A stretch of DNA of 9,948 nt from Nitrososphaeria archaeon (lineage in GTDB: Archaea; Thermoproteota; Nitrososphaeria; JACIWG01): the NCBI GenBank assembly GCA_014361085.1, contig JACIWG010000051.1, forward strand, positions 1-9,948, given 5' to 3'. Both the position numbers and the translations under genes were made by a program. Shown in pieces: positions 1-6,018 of the stretch. Under the pieces are notes generated by a model, which was given only the letters and a program-made list of their open reading frames with translations, was not told the DNA's origin and did not search any database. How positions within the stretch are numbered: position 1 is the first letter of the stretch; the number at the start of each line of letters is the position of its first letter.

Positions 1-2416
1 TTGGTGATTTTATCACGTAATTTGGAACCCAATAAACGCAACCATCATCCCTTAAAACTTCATTCAATGATACTTTTTCAGCATATTGGCTTGGCTTAAA
101 GTATTTTCCACTCTTATCTTTCCACGCATGTTCTGGAACTGGAATTTCTTCATCTTTTCTTAATGGATGCATCCAAAATTCTCTCTCGATCCAAAGCTTC
201 TCTATTCTCTCCTCAGTCAAATAGAAGAATTCATTAGCGCCTGTTGTAAAACCTCTCCTTACTTCGGCAACTTTCTTTAAAGGAACAAACAAACCTTTAC
301 CTTTTTCTAGAATTTTGAAGAATATTTCTGGCGCTCTAACATATTTACCCCACTTTGACCCATCATACGCTTGTTCTTCTTCATTGTATCCTTCTTCCCA
401 TAATTCTTGCTGTGGTTTAGGAAATATTCTTAATGTTTCGTCCTCGTAATAGGAGTTTATGTTCTCGATTTTTTCAACAAGCTTATCGATTGCAGTCCAT
501 CTTTCGTTTTCGTTTGTGGTTGGTATGATTTCTTCAAGCTTCTTTTTTAGTTGGACGAACTTTACTAGATTCTTGTTTCTTTCTGTTTTGCTGCTGCATT
601 TTTCTACTATTGTTATTGCAGTGTTTATGTCTGCATCCTCGAACCATCTCTCAACCTTAGATTCTATTATTGCTACAATTTTTGTGTTCTCTAGTAAAAT
701 TTTTTGGAGATATTTTCCATAGTCTACGTCCAGCCACGAGTTGCTTGTAATATATCCTAGTCTTCCTCCTTCTTTCAGAAACGTTAGGCCGTGCAACATA
801 AAATAGATGTATATGCTGCATCTTTTTCCAAGATTGATTTCCCATTCCCTGTCAACTATTTTGCCCAATGTATCTTTGTATCCTGGAATATAGTATTCCA
901 TTTCCTCTTGTCTAGTGTAGGGTGGGTTTCCGACAAAAGCGTCAACAGGTGGGAATGAAATTTCACGCTCTTCTCTGCCTGTTAAAAGTAATAGCCTTTG
1001 TTTTACATCTGTCCATTGGTTTAAAGTATTTGGCTCATAACTTGGAACAACTTTGAAGAAGTCTTTGTTCACTATTATTGGATAGTTTTCTTTGACACTC
1101 AAGTCTCGTATGGCCAAGTTTATGACAGAGAGTAGGGCTGGAAACTTTGCAATATCTATTCCATAAAGTCTTCTTATTATATGCTCATGCTTCATGTGTG
1201 GGTTAAGGTATTTTATTCTCGAATAGCTTCTAACCAGAAATGTTCCTGCACCAACGGCGCCGTCTAAAACTGTTGCTTCAGGAGATTTTATCGTGAAGCC
1301 TATGATTAAGTCTACAACGTCTGGCCAATAGGATCCATCCTTGTGCCTTTGGCTTGTAAAGTATTGGCCAAGCTTGTGTCTTTCTTCGCCTGGTATAAGT
1401 TTGTCAAATATTTTCCCTAAATCTGTGTACCCGAGCCTTCTAAAATCATATCTTGAAAGGTTTGCGATGAACATCCGCAGTGAGTCAACAACTTCATCTG
1501 GTATTGGAAATTTTTCGATAAAGTTCATTCCAAAAATGGTGTCATAGTCTCCGCTTTCGATTTCCGCTTTATCAAAATATTCCTGTAAAATCCTTCTAAG
1601 CTCTTCACCAGTTCTCACTTCCTCGTTTATCTTTAGTTCTGGAAGTTGTGGAATGTGAAGCTTTAGCACTAGATAGAACATTAGCTTATTGGCCAAAAGA
1701 TAAAGATATTGTCTAGCAGTCCTGTTAAACTCATCATAATAGTTTCTTGTATTCAATGGAGGAATCCAACCCTGTTCACTGAACCATTGCTGGAAACCTT
1801 TCCTGAAACCCGAATTTTTCTCAAACTCCTTTTGAAGTGCTTCCGTCAACGGTGTAGAAAGCGAGTCCACAAGCCATCTAAGAGTGTATATGAAAAATTC
1901 GTCGACGGGAAGAGTGGGTAACGGTCTTATTCCACGGTATATTTCGCTGAAACTGATTAGAAATGCTCTTAAACCTTCTTCAATTTCCCTTCTAACATTC
2001 TCTCTAATAATATCATTTGGATGACCCATTGATGGAGAAATTCGATAAATTCCTTTTCTCCTACTCATAAGATCTGCTCTTTCAAAAGAATCGAATAATA
2101 CAAGGTTCTGGATATTTGATGTCGCAAAATATGGTGCACCAACTTTTGAAGCCTTAAGGAAAGCAGATTCCACAACATCGACATCCATGGGAACATACTT
2201 AGGCTGCTTAAGCTCAATCAATAGAACAGCTTCACCAAGAACTCGTCCCTTTTTCCAGAGAACGATGTCAGGAAAACGTTGATATCTTCCATAAGCATCT
2301 TTTATTTCAACTTGAGCGTCTGCACGCTCAAAAGGCAAATTTTCAGCCCTTATTATATTATTCATAAGTTCAACAATATACTGTCTTACAGAATCTTCAA
2401 CAAAGCCAAATGACAT
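1..2416 (-). CDS. Type IIG restriction enzyme/N6-adenine DNA methyltransferase, C-terminus cut off by window edge
   Basis: The reading frame is open from ATG at 2416 to the window edge (805 residues visible, no stop). Seen: an N-terminal PD-(D/E)xK-type nuclease signature, PD at 49-50 followed by ELK at 68-70 (D50, E68, K70). LGQYFT follows at 349-354, then SAM-binding motif I (LDGAVGAGTFL, D385-L394) and the catalytic NPPY at 497-500, which marks an amino-group methyltransferase, here of the N6-adenine (gamma) type. A segment at 718-729 (EVRRGFTTGANE) resembles the start of the target-recognition part of Eco57I-like enzymes. From the family: one chain both methylates adenine in a specific site and cuts unmodified DNA nearby, so it acts as a stand-alone defence system. 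Family members usually have 900-1200 residues, so some 100-400 are probably missing. A TATA box lies about 40 bases upstream. The DNA target cannot be read from the sequence. Alternative: a BREX PglX-like methylase, less likely given the intact nuclease motif. Confidence 0.9.
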   Translation of the reverse strand, partial: MSFGFVEDSVRQYIVELMNNIIRAENLPFERADAQVEIKDAYGRYQRFPDIVLWKKGRVLGEAVLLIELKQPKYVPMDVDVVESAFLKASKVGAPYFATSNIQNLVLFDSFERADLMSRRKGIYRISPSMGHPNDIIRENVRREIEEGLRAFLISFSEIYRGIRPLPTLPVDEFFIYTLRWLVDSLSTPLTEALQKEFEKNSGFRKGFQQWFSEQGWIPPLNTRNYYDEFNRTARQYLYLLANKLMFYLVLKLHIPQLPELKINEEVRTGEELRRILQEYFDKAEIESGDYDTIFGMNFIEKFPIPDEVVDSLRMFIANLSRYDFRRLGYTDLGKIFDKLIPGEERHKLGQYFTSQRHKDGSYWPDVVDLIIGFTIKSPEATVLDGAVGAGTFLVRSYSRIKYLNPHMKHEHIIRRLYGIDIAKFPALLSVINLAIRDLSVKENYPIIVNKDFFKVVPSYEPNTLNQWTDVKQRLLLLTGREEREISFPPVDAFVGNPPYTRQEEMEYYIPGYKDTLGKIVDREWEINLGKRCSIYIYFMLHGLTFLKEGGRLGYITSNSWLDVDYGKYLQKILLENTKIVAIIESKVERWFEDADINTAITIVEKCSSKTERNKNLVKFVQLKKKLEEIIPTTNENERWTAIDKLVEKIENINSYYEDETLRIFPKPQQELWEEGYNEEEQAYDGSKWGKYVRAPEIFFKILEKGKGLFVPLKKVAEVRRGFTTGANEFFYLTEERIEKLWIEREFWMHPLRKDEEIPVPEHAWKDKSGKYFKPSQYAEKVSLNEVLRDDGCVYWVPNYVIKSP

Positions 2417-2450
2417 TTTTTGAACTCAATCTATAATTCTAAACTTCTTA

Positions 2451-2460
2451 CTTTATAAGG
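2451..2460 (-). promoter_or_regulatory. TATA box of the type IIG gene
   Basis: On the minus strand this reads CCTTATAAAG, a good archaeal TATA element. A start site about 26 bases downstream would fall near 2430, leaving a leader of about 14 bases before ATG 2416. It lies in the 156-base gap after the regulator, so the restriction gene probably has its own promoter. Confidence 0.6.
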
Positions 2461-2529
2461 TTATTGGCACCAAAGCATTACTGGAAAAGAGCTTTTAAAA
2501 TGTTCCTTTCAATTCAATTGATAATAATT

Positions 2530-2537
2530 AAAAAAAA
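2530..2537 (-). terminator. T-run terminator after the regulator gene
   Basis: Eight consecutive T on the minus strand, about 36 bases past the regulator stop at 2573, followed by more A/T-rich sequence. Archaeal RNA polymerase stops at such U-runs without needing a hairpin. It would separate the regulator transcript from that of the restriction gene. Confidence 0.5.
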
Positions 2538-2572
2538 TACTATGTTCATCGGATTGGCAAAGGAATTCTGGA

Positions 2573-3403
2573 TCACTTCTTTGAAGCATCAGCATAAATG
2601 TCGCCCCAAAAGATTTCGAATAATTCCTCAAGCAGGTTGAACATAGCATCTAGACCAATGTATTTAGATAAAATTATGGCAACAGCAATAGTGCTGTTGA
2701 AAGATGGAAGCATTATTGTGAAATCAAATATTTTTTCACGTCGAACATTTATGTTTTCTTCACTCAAACATATTTGTTTCAGTTTCTCTTGATAAAAATT
2801 GTAGAATTCGTTTATTATATAATTATAGTTTAATCCATACTTCTCGATTAAGCGCCTATATCGTTTAAGAAAAATAAAAATGCCTATCCAATAACGTACC
2901 CTTTTTTTAAAGATTTGCCACAATTCATTATCTAGGAATATTTTTGGCGAACATATAAGAACAGTGATTAAACCATCTTCAGTAAAGAGGAGGGTTCCGT
3001 TCTTTTCTTCTATTATATGTGATATTTTTTCTAAATTAGTAATATTTTTTGCTTCTTCTTTTGGCAGGCCTCTAATTAATTTTATAAGTTCACTTTCGCT
3101 AAAATCAGATAAAACTGCAATTTCTTTTTCCCACTTTGATCCTTGCTCAGCTACTTTGTCCATTTGTTCCCTCATTTTTATTACTGGCTCGTTTGCTTTC
3201 AAAAAAGTACGCCCACTTTCAGTTATTTGATAAGTGCCACGGGATGTTTTTTCTATTAGGCCTTCTTTTATAAGTTTTTTTAGGTTTTCGATAACATTTC
3301 TTTCTGATATTGAAACGTTTCTGCTAATTTCTGATAGCCTTTTTGGTCCCGATGCACATATTTTTAATATCTCTATTTTGGAAACTGATGATGTCATCAC
3401 CAT
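2573..3403 (-). CDS. Winged helix-turn-helix transcriptional regulator with unassigned C-terminal domain
   Basis: 276 residues. Residues about 8-68 form a typical archaeal winged helix: a first helix (SKIEILKICASG), a helix-turn-helix (LSEISRNVSISERNVIENLKKL), and a wing in TSRGTYQITESGRTFL ending in the usual ITESGRTFL turn. Residues 75-120 are charged and probably helical. The remainder (about 130-276) is a mixed domain with aromatic-rich helices (YWIGIFIFLKRYRR, FYNFYQEKLKQ) that I cannot assign. The start is uncertain by two codons. The TATA box at 3421-3430 best fits a leaderless message starting at the ATG at 3397 (residue 3), while ATG 3403 gives the longest frame. A palindrome overlaps the first codons and is repeated upstream, which suggests autoregulation. 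The gene precedes the type IIG gene on the same strand and could control it, but size and domain layout do not match known small restriction controller proteins. Confidence 0.8.
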   Translation of the reverse strand: MVMTSSVSKIEILKICASGPKRLSEISRNVSISERNVIENLKKLIKEGLIEKTSRGTYQITESGRTFLKANEPVIKMREQMDKVAEQGSKWEKEIAVLSDFSESELIKLIRGLPKEEAKNITNLEKISHIIEEKNGTLLFTEDGLITVLICSPKIFLDNELWQIFKKRVRYWIGIFIFLKRYRRLIEKYGLNYNYIINEFYNFYQEKLKQICLSEENINVRREKIFDFTIMLPSFNSTIAVAIILSKYIGLDAMFNLLEELFEIFWGDIYADASKK

Positions 3404-3455
3404 AACATTTTTAAGGCGAGTAATATAAGGGTTACTATGATGATGCCATCACCAT
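3386..3455. repeat. Duplicated imperfect palindrome, candidate operator pair
   Basis: TGATGATGTCATCACCAT at 3386-3403 and TGATGATGCCATCACCAT at 3438-3455 match in 17 of 18 bases and start 52 bases apart. Each contains inverted arms TGATG and CATCA around a 4-base spacer. One copy covers the first codons of the regulator, the other sits just upstream of its TATA box. Similarity trails on beyond the repeat (ATTTTT followed by AAGG or TTAGG), so a small tandem duplication probably created it. Two palindromic sites flanking a promoter are what a dimeric winged-helix autoregulator would use; binding is inferred. Confidence 0.6.
3421..3430 (-). promoter_or_regulatory. TATA box of the regulator gene
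   Basis: Reads CCTTATATTA on the minus strand. Its centre lies 22 bases before ATG 3403 and about 28 before ATG 3397, which suggests leaderless transcription beginning at the second ATG. The element also reads TAATATAA on the plus strand, so it might serve the rightward operon with a start near 3451. Confidence 0.55.
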
Positions 3456-3491
3456 TATTTTTTCTTAGGCTCATGACTTCGCCACCTAAAA

Positions 3492-3541
3492 GGGAGGATT
3501 GGGGGCCATCATGGCCTCCAAAATGGAGGAGGTGCAGGTGA
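3492..3541 (+). promoter_or_regulatory. Leader of the six-gene operon with two mutually exclusive hairpins and ribosome site
   Basis: CCTCC at 3515-3519 can pair in two ways. Upstream, GGGGGCCAT (3501-3509) faces ATGGCCTCC (3511-3519), with one G-U pair; the central GGCCAT/ATGGCC arms are perfect. Downstream, CCTCCA (3515-3520) and TGGAGG (3524-3529) form a perfect 6-base stem with an AAA loop. The ribosome site is AGGTGA at 3536-3541, 9 bases before ATG 3551; a second GGAGGTG lies at 3528-3534. The layout would allow a translational switch or, as DNA, a protein-binding palindrome. Pairing is seen; any switching role is inference. Confidence 0.4.
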
Positions 3542-3550
3542 GCGTCTAGA

Positions 3551-4201
3551 ATGGGTGCAGGCACAACCTCCAATAATAAAACACCAGTTTCTGGCAGCCC
3601 TGATCCTGTCCAGCAGACAGTAGGTGACTGCAACAATTGCACTGCAGAAAATGCTAATATTCTATTTGTTAGTGGTAAAAGAATGATAGATGGAACCAAT
3701 AGTGGCCAAGGGAATCACCCTAGTCTAGACCAGCTTAAGCAGGAAATAGAATTTTATGAGAGGCTCAGAGAATTTTGTAAAAAGAATTGGGAAAAATCGG
3801 ATAAAGAGATAGTAGAAAAGATACTATCTCTGCAAGAGACCTACGAGACAGTATTAAAGGCAAAGGAGGCAGAAAAGAAAAATGGAAAAAACAAGATAGA
3901 GTATAAGGAAAAAGATGATAATACTTCCAATTGTAGGATAAAAAACTATTATAGCAAGCGCATGCATTTCATGCTTCCCAAACCAGGCGATAAGCAAAGA
4001 CCATACTATTGGCTTGATAGGCAACTTCGCAATGCACAACAAGAGGGAAACATAAGTGACTTGCACATTGAAGTTCGAGATGATAAGGTAACATACGATT
4101 TTACTCTCGAAAACCCTACAATGTGGAAGAAGATTCTAGGATGGTTCAAGTGGACAAAGAAAACTGTCACAAACAATGAAAACACACAAGGAGGTGACTG
4201 A
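3551..4201 (+). CDS. Unrecognised charged protein, first gene of the element operon
   Basis: 216 residues, not recognised. The first 55 or so residues are low-complexity and polar (S, T, N, G, P) with a CNNC pair at 27-30, and look disordered. Residues 58-120 are highly charged and helical, rich in K and E, a likely coiled coil. Residues 130-200 look folded, with aromatic clusters (NYYSKRMHFMLP, RPYYWLDRQL) and an aromatic, basic stretch near the end (MWKKILGWFKWTKK, 191-204). No signal peptide or membrane segment is seen. The start is the ATG at 3551, since an in-frame TGA lies at 3539-3541 and AGGTGA gives a ribosome site 9 bases upstream. An internal ATG at residue 45 would remove the disordered tail. 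It begins a tightly packed operon; the next gene starts 1 base after its stop, and that gene's ribosome site lies inside this one. Confidence 0.7.
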   Translation: MGAGTTSNNKTPVSGSPDPVQQTVGDCNNCTAENANILFVSGKRMIDGTNSGQGNHPSLDQLKQEIEFYERLREFCKKNWEKSDKEIVEKILSLQETYETVLKAKEAEKKNGKNKIEYKEKDDNTSNCRIKNYYSKRMHFMLPKPGDKQRPYYWLDRQLRNAQQEGNISDLHIEVRDDKVTYDFTLENPTMWKKILGWFKWTKKTVTNNENTQGGD

Positions 4202-4202
4202 A

Positions 4203-4550
4203 ATGAACATAAAACTATGCATACATAACATAAGAAATAGATGTGGTATTATGGTCGGAAAACAGGTCAAACAGATTAACTATATGTTCAAATTGAACAA
4301 TGGGTTATCAGTAGACGACACTAATGAACTCTTCTACATAAAAGAATTTGCTGTTTTTGCATGTTGCAGGAGCCAAGAGCTTATAATCAACAAAGAGGAG
4401 CTTAAAAAATCTTTCATTCAAAAATGGAAAATTGCAGTTTGGTACCAAACTACAAATATTGTATATTGTATTATGTATTTCGGTACCAAAATACCAATAC
4501 ATGGTACCATGGTACCAAACTGCAAATTCTTTTATGTAGAAGAGGGTTAA
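4203..4550 (+). CDS. Unrecognised small protein whose 3' end is built from inverted repeats
   Basis: 115 residues, not recognised. The start is fixed by a near-perfect ribosome site, GGAGGTGA at 4190-4197, 5 bases before ATG 4203; a longer frame from 4176 would lie upstream of it. Residues 1-40 contain an Ile/Asn/Cys-rich opening (MNIKLCIHNIRNRC) and then ordinary coding sequence. From about residue 43 to the stop, the DNA consists largely of inverted repeats and GGTACC palindromes (see the repeat entries), so the protein tail is repetitive and aromatic/Cys-rich (WYQTTNIVYCIMYFGTK). The tail may be incidental coding of a structural DNA or RNA element. The gene sits 1 base after the preceding stop and 3 bases before the next start, so it is translated within the operon. 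Function unknown. Confidence 0.6.
   Translation: MNIKLCIHNIRNRCGIMVGKQVKQINYMFKLNNGLSVDDTNELFYIKEFAVFACCRSQELIINKEELKKSFIQKWKIAVWYQTTNIVYCIMYFGTKIPIHGTMVPNCKFFYVEEG
4329..4544. repeat. Long inverted repeat with 23-base perfect arms
   Basis: The 23 bases at 4329-4351 are the exact reverse complement of 4522-4544; after one mismatch, four more bases match (28-base arms, 27 matching). The arms begin CTCTTCTAC and are separated by 170 bases. Because of this, both strands encode the same FYIKEFAV peptide. No target-site duplication is visible outside the arms (AATGAA versus GGTTAA). The right arm ends inside the ribosome site of the next gene. Possible identities: a small non-autonomous transposon with terminal inverted repeats, an origin structure, or an RNA hairpin controlling the next gene. 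The repeat itself is certain; its nature is not. Confidence 0.9.
4431..4527. repeat. Cluster of four GGTACC-centred palindromes with iteron-like copies
   Basis: GGTACC occurs at 4441, 4482, 4503 and 4511. The first is the centre of a perfect 16-base palindrome, AGTTTGGTACCAAACT (4436-4451); the third centres ATGGTACCAT (4501-4510). GGTACCAAACTRCAAAT is repeated directly at 4441-4457 and 4511-4527 (16 of 17 bases), and TTGCAGTTTGGTACC (4432-4446) is inverted at 4511-4525. Between them is a very A/T-rich stretch (4452-4480). Iterated palindromes beside A/T-rich DNA are typical of replication-initiator or partition sites in plasmids, or of a repressor array; no function is proven. Confidence 0.85.
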
Positions 4551-4553
4551 GTC

Positions 4554-5000
4554 ATGGTTCGTGAATCTGTCCATTTTTGGATGGATAAGGATATATTAGA
4601 TAGAATGAGAGAGGAGGCTTTTAGGCGATATGGTAAGCTTAAGGGTCTTGGTTTAGTGATGGAGGAGGCATGTAGAATGTATTTGGCCTCTAGGCCTGCA
4701 ACATGCACCATCAGCATATCCTTGCATAAACGCACGAGAGATAAAGTAGATTTTCTAATACAATTTTTGAAAGACCCAGAGAAGGCTCAAACTCAATATA
4801 AGAGAGATGAATTATTAAGATTGATTGGTGCACTTTTGCAAGTTGAAGATGAAAGAACCAAAATTAAATATTTAAAAAGCCTTGTAGCACTTAAAGTATT
4901 AGATTTTCATCAATACAACCCAGAAATTGTAATAAACAAAGTTTATCCTTTTCAACAAACGGTTACATTAAGAGAAGAAAGTAAAAGTAAAAGTGATTGA
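4554..5000 (+). CDS. Ribbon-helix-helix (CopG-type) DNA-binding protein
   Basis: 148 residues. Residues about 3-45 match the archaeal ribbon-helix-helix pattern: a short strand (ESVHFWM), helix 1 (DKDILDRMREEAFRRYG), a turn with KLKGLG, and helix 2 (LVMEEACRMYLA). Such proteins bind DNA as dimers through paired strands and act as repressors, partition or copy-control proteins. The other 100 residues are charged and helical, with no recognised domain, and end in a polar tail (ESKSKSD). The start is ATG 4554, 3 bases after the upstream stop, with GAGGG at 4542-4546 as ribosome site. That site overlaps the right arm of the long inverted repeat, so folding of the message could limit its translation. 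The GGTACC palindromes just upstream are plausible targets. Function beyond DNA binding is not known. Confidence 0.65.
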   Translation: MVRESVHFWMDKDILDRMREEAFRRYGKLKGLGLVMEEACRMYLASRPATCTISISLHKRTRDKVDFLIQFLKDPEKAQTQYKRDELLRLIGALLQVEDERTKIKYLKSLVALKVLDFHQYNPEIVINKVYPFQQTVTLREESKSKSD

Positions 5001-5003
5001 AAA

Positions 5004-5156
5004 ATGATCCACATAGAAACTTTGGAAAAGAAAATGACGATTTTTGAAGGATACTTGAGACAATGGTATAACAAAAACTATGCTAATTTAAAACCAGTAG
5101 TAGGCACACTCGTAATTTTTAAGTATGTAATAGATTGCATGGAGGTGCTTTTATAA
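5004..5156 (+). CDS. Small unrecognised protein, 50 residues
   Basis: An open frame from ATG 5004 to TAA at 5154-5156 fills exactly the gap between its neighbours: 3 bases after the upstream stop and 2 bases before the next start. The sequence begins MIHIETLEKKMTIFEGYLRQ; an amphipathic helix is likely, followed by a hydrophobic stretch (VVGTLVIFKYVI, residues 32-43). GTGAT at 4993-4997 is a weak ribosome site, 6 bases upstream. Its last codons contain GGAGGTG, the ribosome site of the following gene, which fits translational coupling. Support is operon packing and codon continuity; no family is recognised. Confidence 0.5.
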   Translation: MIHIETLEKKMTIFEGYLRQWYNKNYANLKPVVGTLVIFKYVIDCMEVLL

Positions 5157-5158
5157 AG

Positions 5159-5878
5159 TTGGCCGTGAACCTGGCTCAGGAAAAAAGAAAGCATGTAGAA
5201 AGTAGGCCATTGCCAGTATCTAGGATAAGAGTATACTGGCTTCTTAGACAGAGGCCTTGGCTTACTCTTAAGGAGGTTGCAAGAATCTTGGGAATAAGCT
5301 ATAATGCTGCTAAGAAGGCACATTCTAGACTAAAAAGGGATGGTGACAAGGTGTCATGTTATTGTCCACTCTGTCTAAAAAATAGTGTAATAAAAGAGGG
5401 AAAGGAAGTCCTATGCACCTCATGTGGAACAGTTCTTTTAGAAGAGGATGAAATATTCTTTCATGGAAAAGATGGTTATCCAACAAACTTTATCCAAAGA
5501 AACAGAGGTCTTGGCTCAAGTGTTGAAACAGAGAATGCGTTGATAAGAGCGCTTGGGCTAAAACATATTAGCATGGGCCAGGTTCAGAGACTCGGCTTCA
5601 GTGAACCAAAATTCTATACTGCAGTAAAAAAGCGTGTGATAGAACTTGGAGGCTTTCAAGAATGGGATAATGAAATTACTAATATTATTGGACGGCTTAC
5701 TGAAATAAAATGTGAACTTGTCTTGATAACAAGATGTGAGATAACACGCAAGACTATAAGGGATACAGCATTAGAGGTTCTTGCTGAAGCATACAAGGTG
5801 TGGCCCAACAGGATCCACATACCACAAAATGTTTTGGATGAAATGAGGAAAAAGGGTTTGATTGGTGATACGCCTTGA
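5159..5878 (+). CDS. HTH plus TFIIB-type zinc-ribbon protein
   Basis: 239 residues from TTG 5159. Residues about 20-62 form a helix-turn-helix (RPWLTLKEVARILGISYNAAKKAHSRLKRDG). A zinc ribbon follows with ligands C69, C72, C86 and C89 (CPLC and CTSCG), ending in the acidic VLLEEDEIF as in the ribbon of archaeal transcription factor B. After it come NRGLGS (115-120) and a helical region to the end (139-239) that might correspond to a reduced core, though I cannot align it with the two cyclin folds. It is about 60 residues shorter than normal TFB (about 300). A TFB-like or zinc-ribbon transcription regulator of the element is the inference. Start choice: TTG 5135 lies before the strong ribosome site GGAGGTG (5141-5147), so TTG 5159, 11 bases after it, is preferred; GTG 5165 is possible. 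It overlaps the next start by 4 bases. Confidence 0.65.
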   Translation: MAVNLAQEKRKHVESRPLPVSRIRVYWLLRQRPWLTLKEVARILGISYNAAKKAHSRLKRDGDKVSCYCPLCLKNSVIKEGKEVLCTSCGTVLLEEDEIFFHGKDGYPTNFIQRNRGLGSSVETENALIRALGLKHISMGQVQRLGFSEPKFYTAVKKRVIELGGFQEWDNEITNIIGRLTEIKCELVLITRCEITRKTIRDTALEVLAEAYKVWPNRIHIPQNVLDEMRKKGLIGDTP

Positions 5879-6018
5879 GCAGCGAAGAATATGTTCTAGT
5901 GCCAAGAAAGGTTCTTGAAGAAATTTTAATGGAAGTCCAAGCTATAATGGATTATTATTCTTCAAAGAGTTCGAAGAAGAGGAGAGGAGGAAGCCAATCT
6001 GGCTTTCAATCTTCTTAA
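5875..6018 (+). CDS. Small 47-residue protein at operon end, antisense overlap with integrase
   Basis: An open frame from TTG 5875 to TAA at 6016-6018. The start overlaps the stop of the preceding gene (TTGA), and a full ribosome site GGTGAT at 5864-5869 lies 5 bases before it, the main reason to accept the gene. The protein begins SSEEYVLVPRKVLEEILMEV, a predicted strand then amphipathic helix, and ends in a basic and serine-rich tail (SKSSKKRRGGSQSG). No family is assigned. Its last 77 bases lie opposite the 3' end of the integrase gene, so the two tails are coded on both strands of the same DNA. Confidence 0.5.
   Translation: MSSEEYVLVPRKVLEEILMEVQAIMDYYSSKSSKKRRGGSQSGFQSS

Noticed and set aside
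3492..3500. GGGAGGATT, identical to 9 bases of the tRNA-Asn T arm, as a left attachment site
   Set aside because: Nine bases in a G-rich leader are expected by chance over this length, and similarity does not extend; tRNA att repeats are normally much longer. AACCTCCA at 3565-3572 is likewise isolated.
4176..4202. Nine-residue extension of the second operon gene from ATG 4176
   Set aside because: The ribosome site at 4190-4197 lies downstream of that ATG and points to ATG 4203.
4308..4574. 88-residue minus-strand frame sharing FYIKEFAV with the plus-strand gene
   Set aside because: The shared peptide comes from the inverted repeat. The frame has no promoter or ribosome site and runs against the operon.
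5135..5158. Upstream TTG start for the zinc-ribbon gene
   Set aside because: The strong ribosome site GGAGGTG at 5141-5147 would lie inside the coding region; TTG 5159 follows it at a workable distance.
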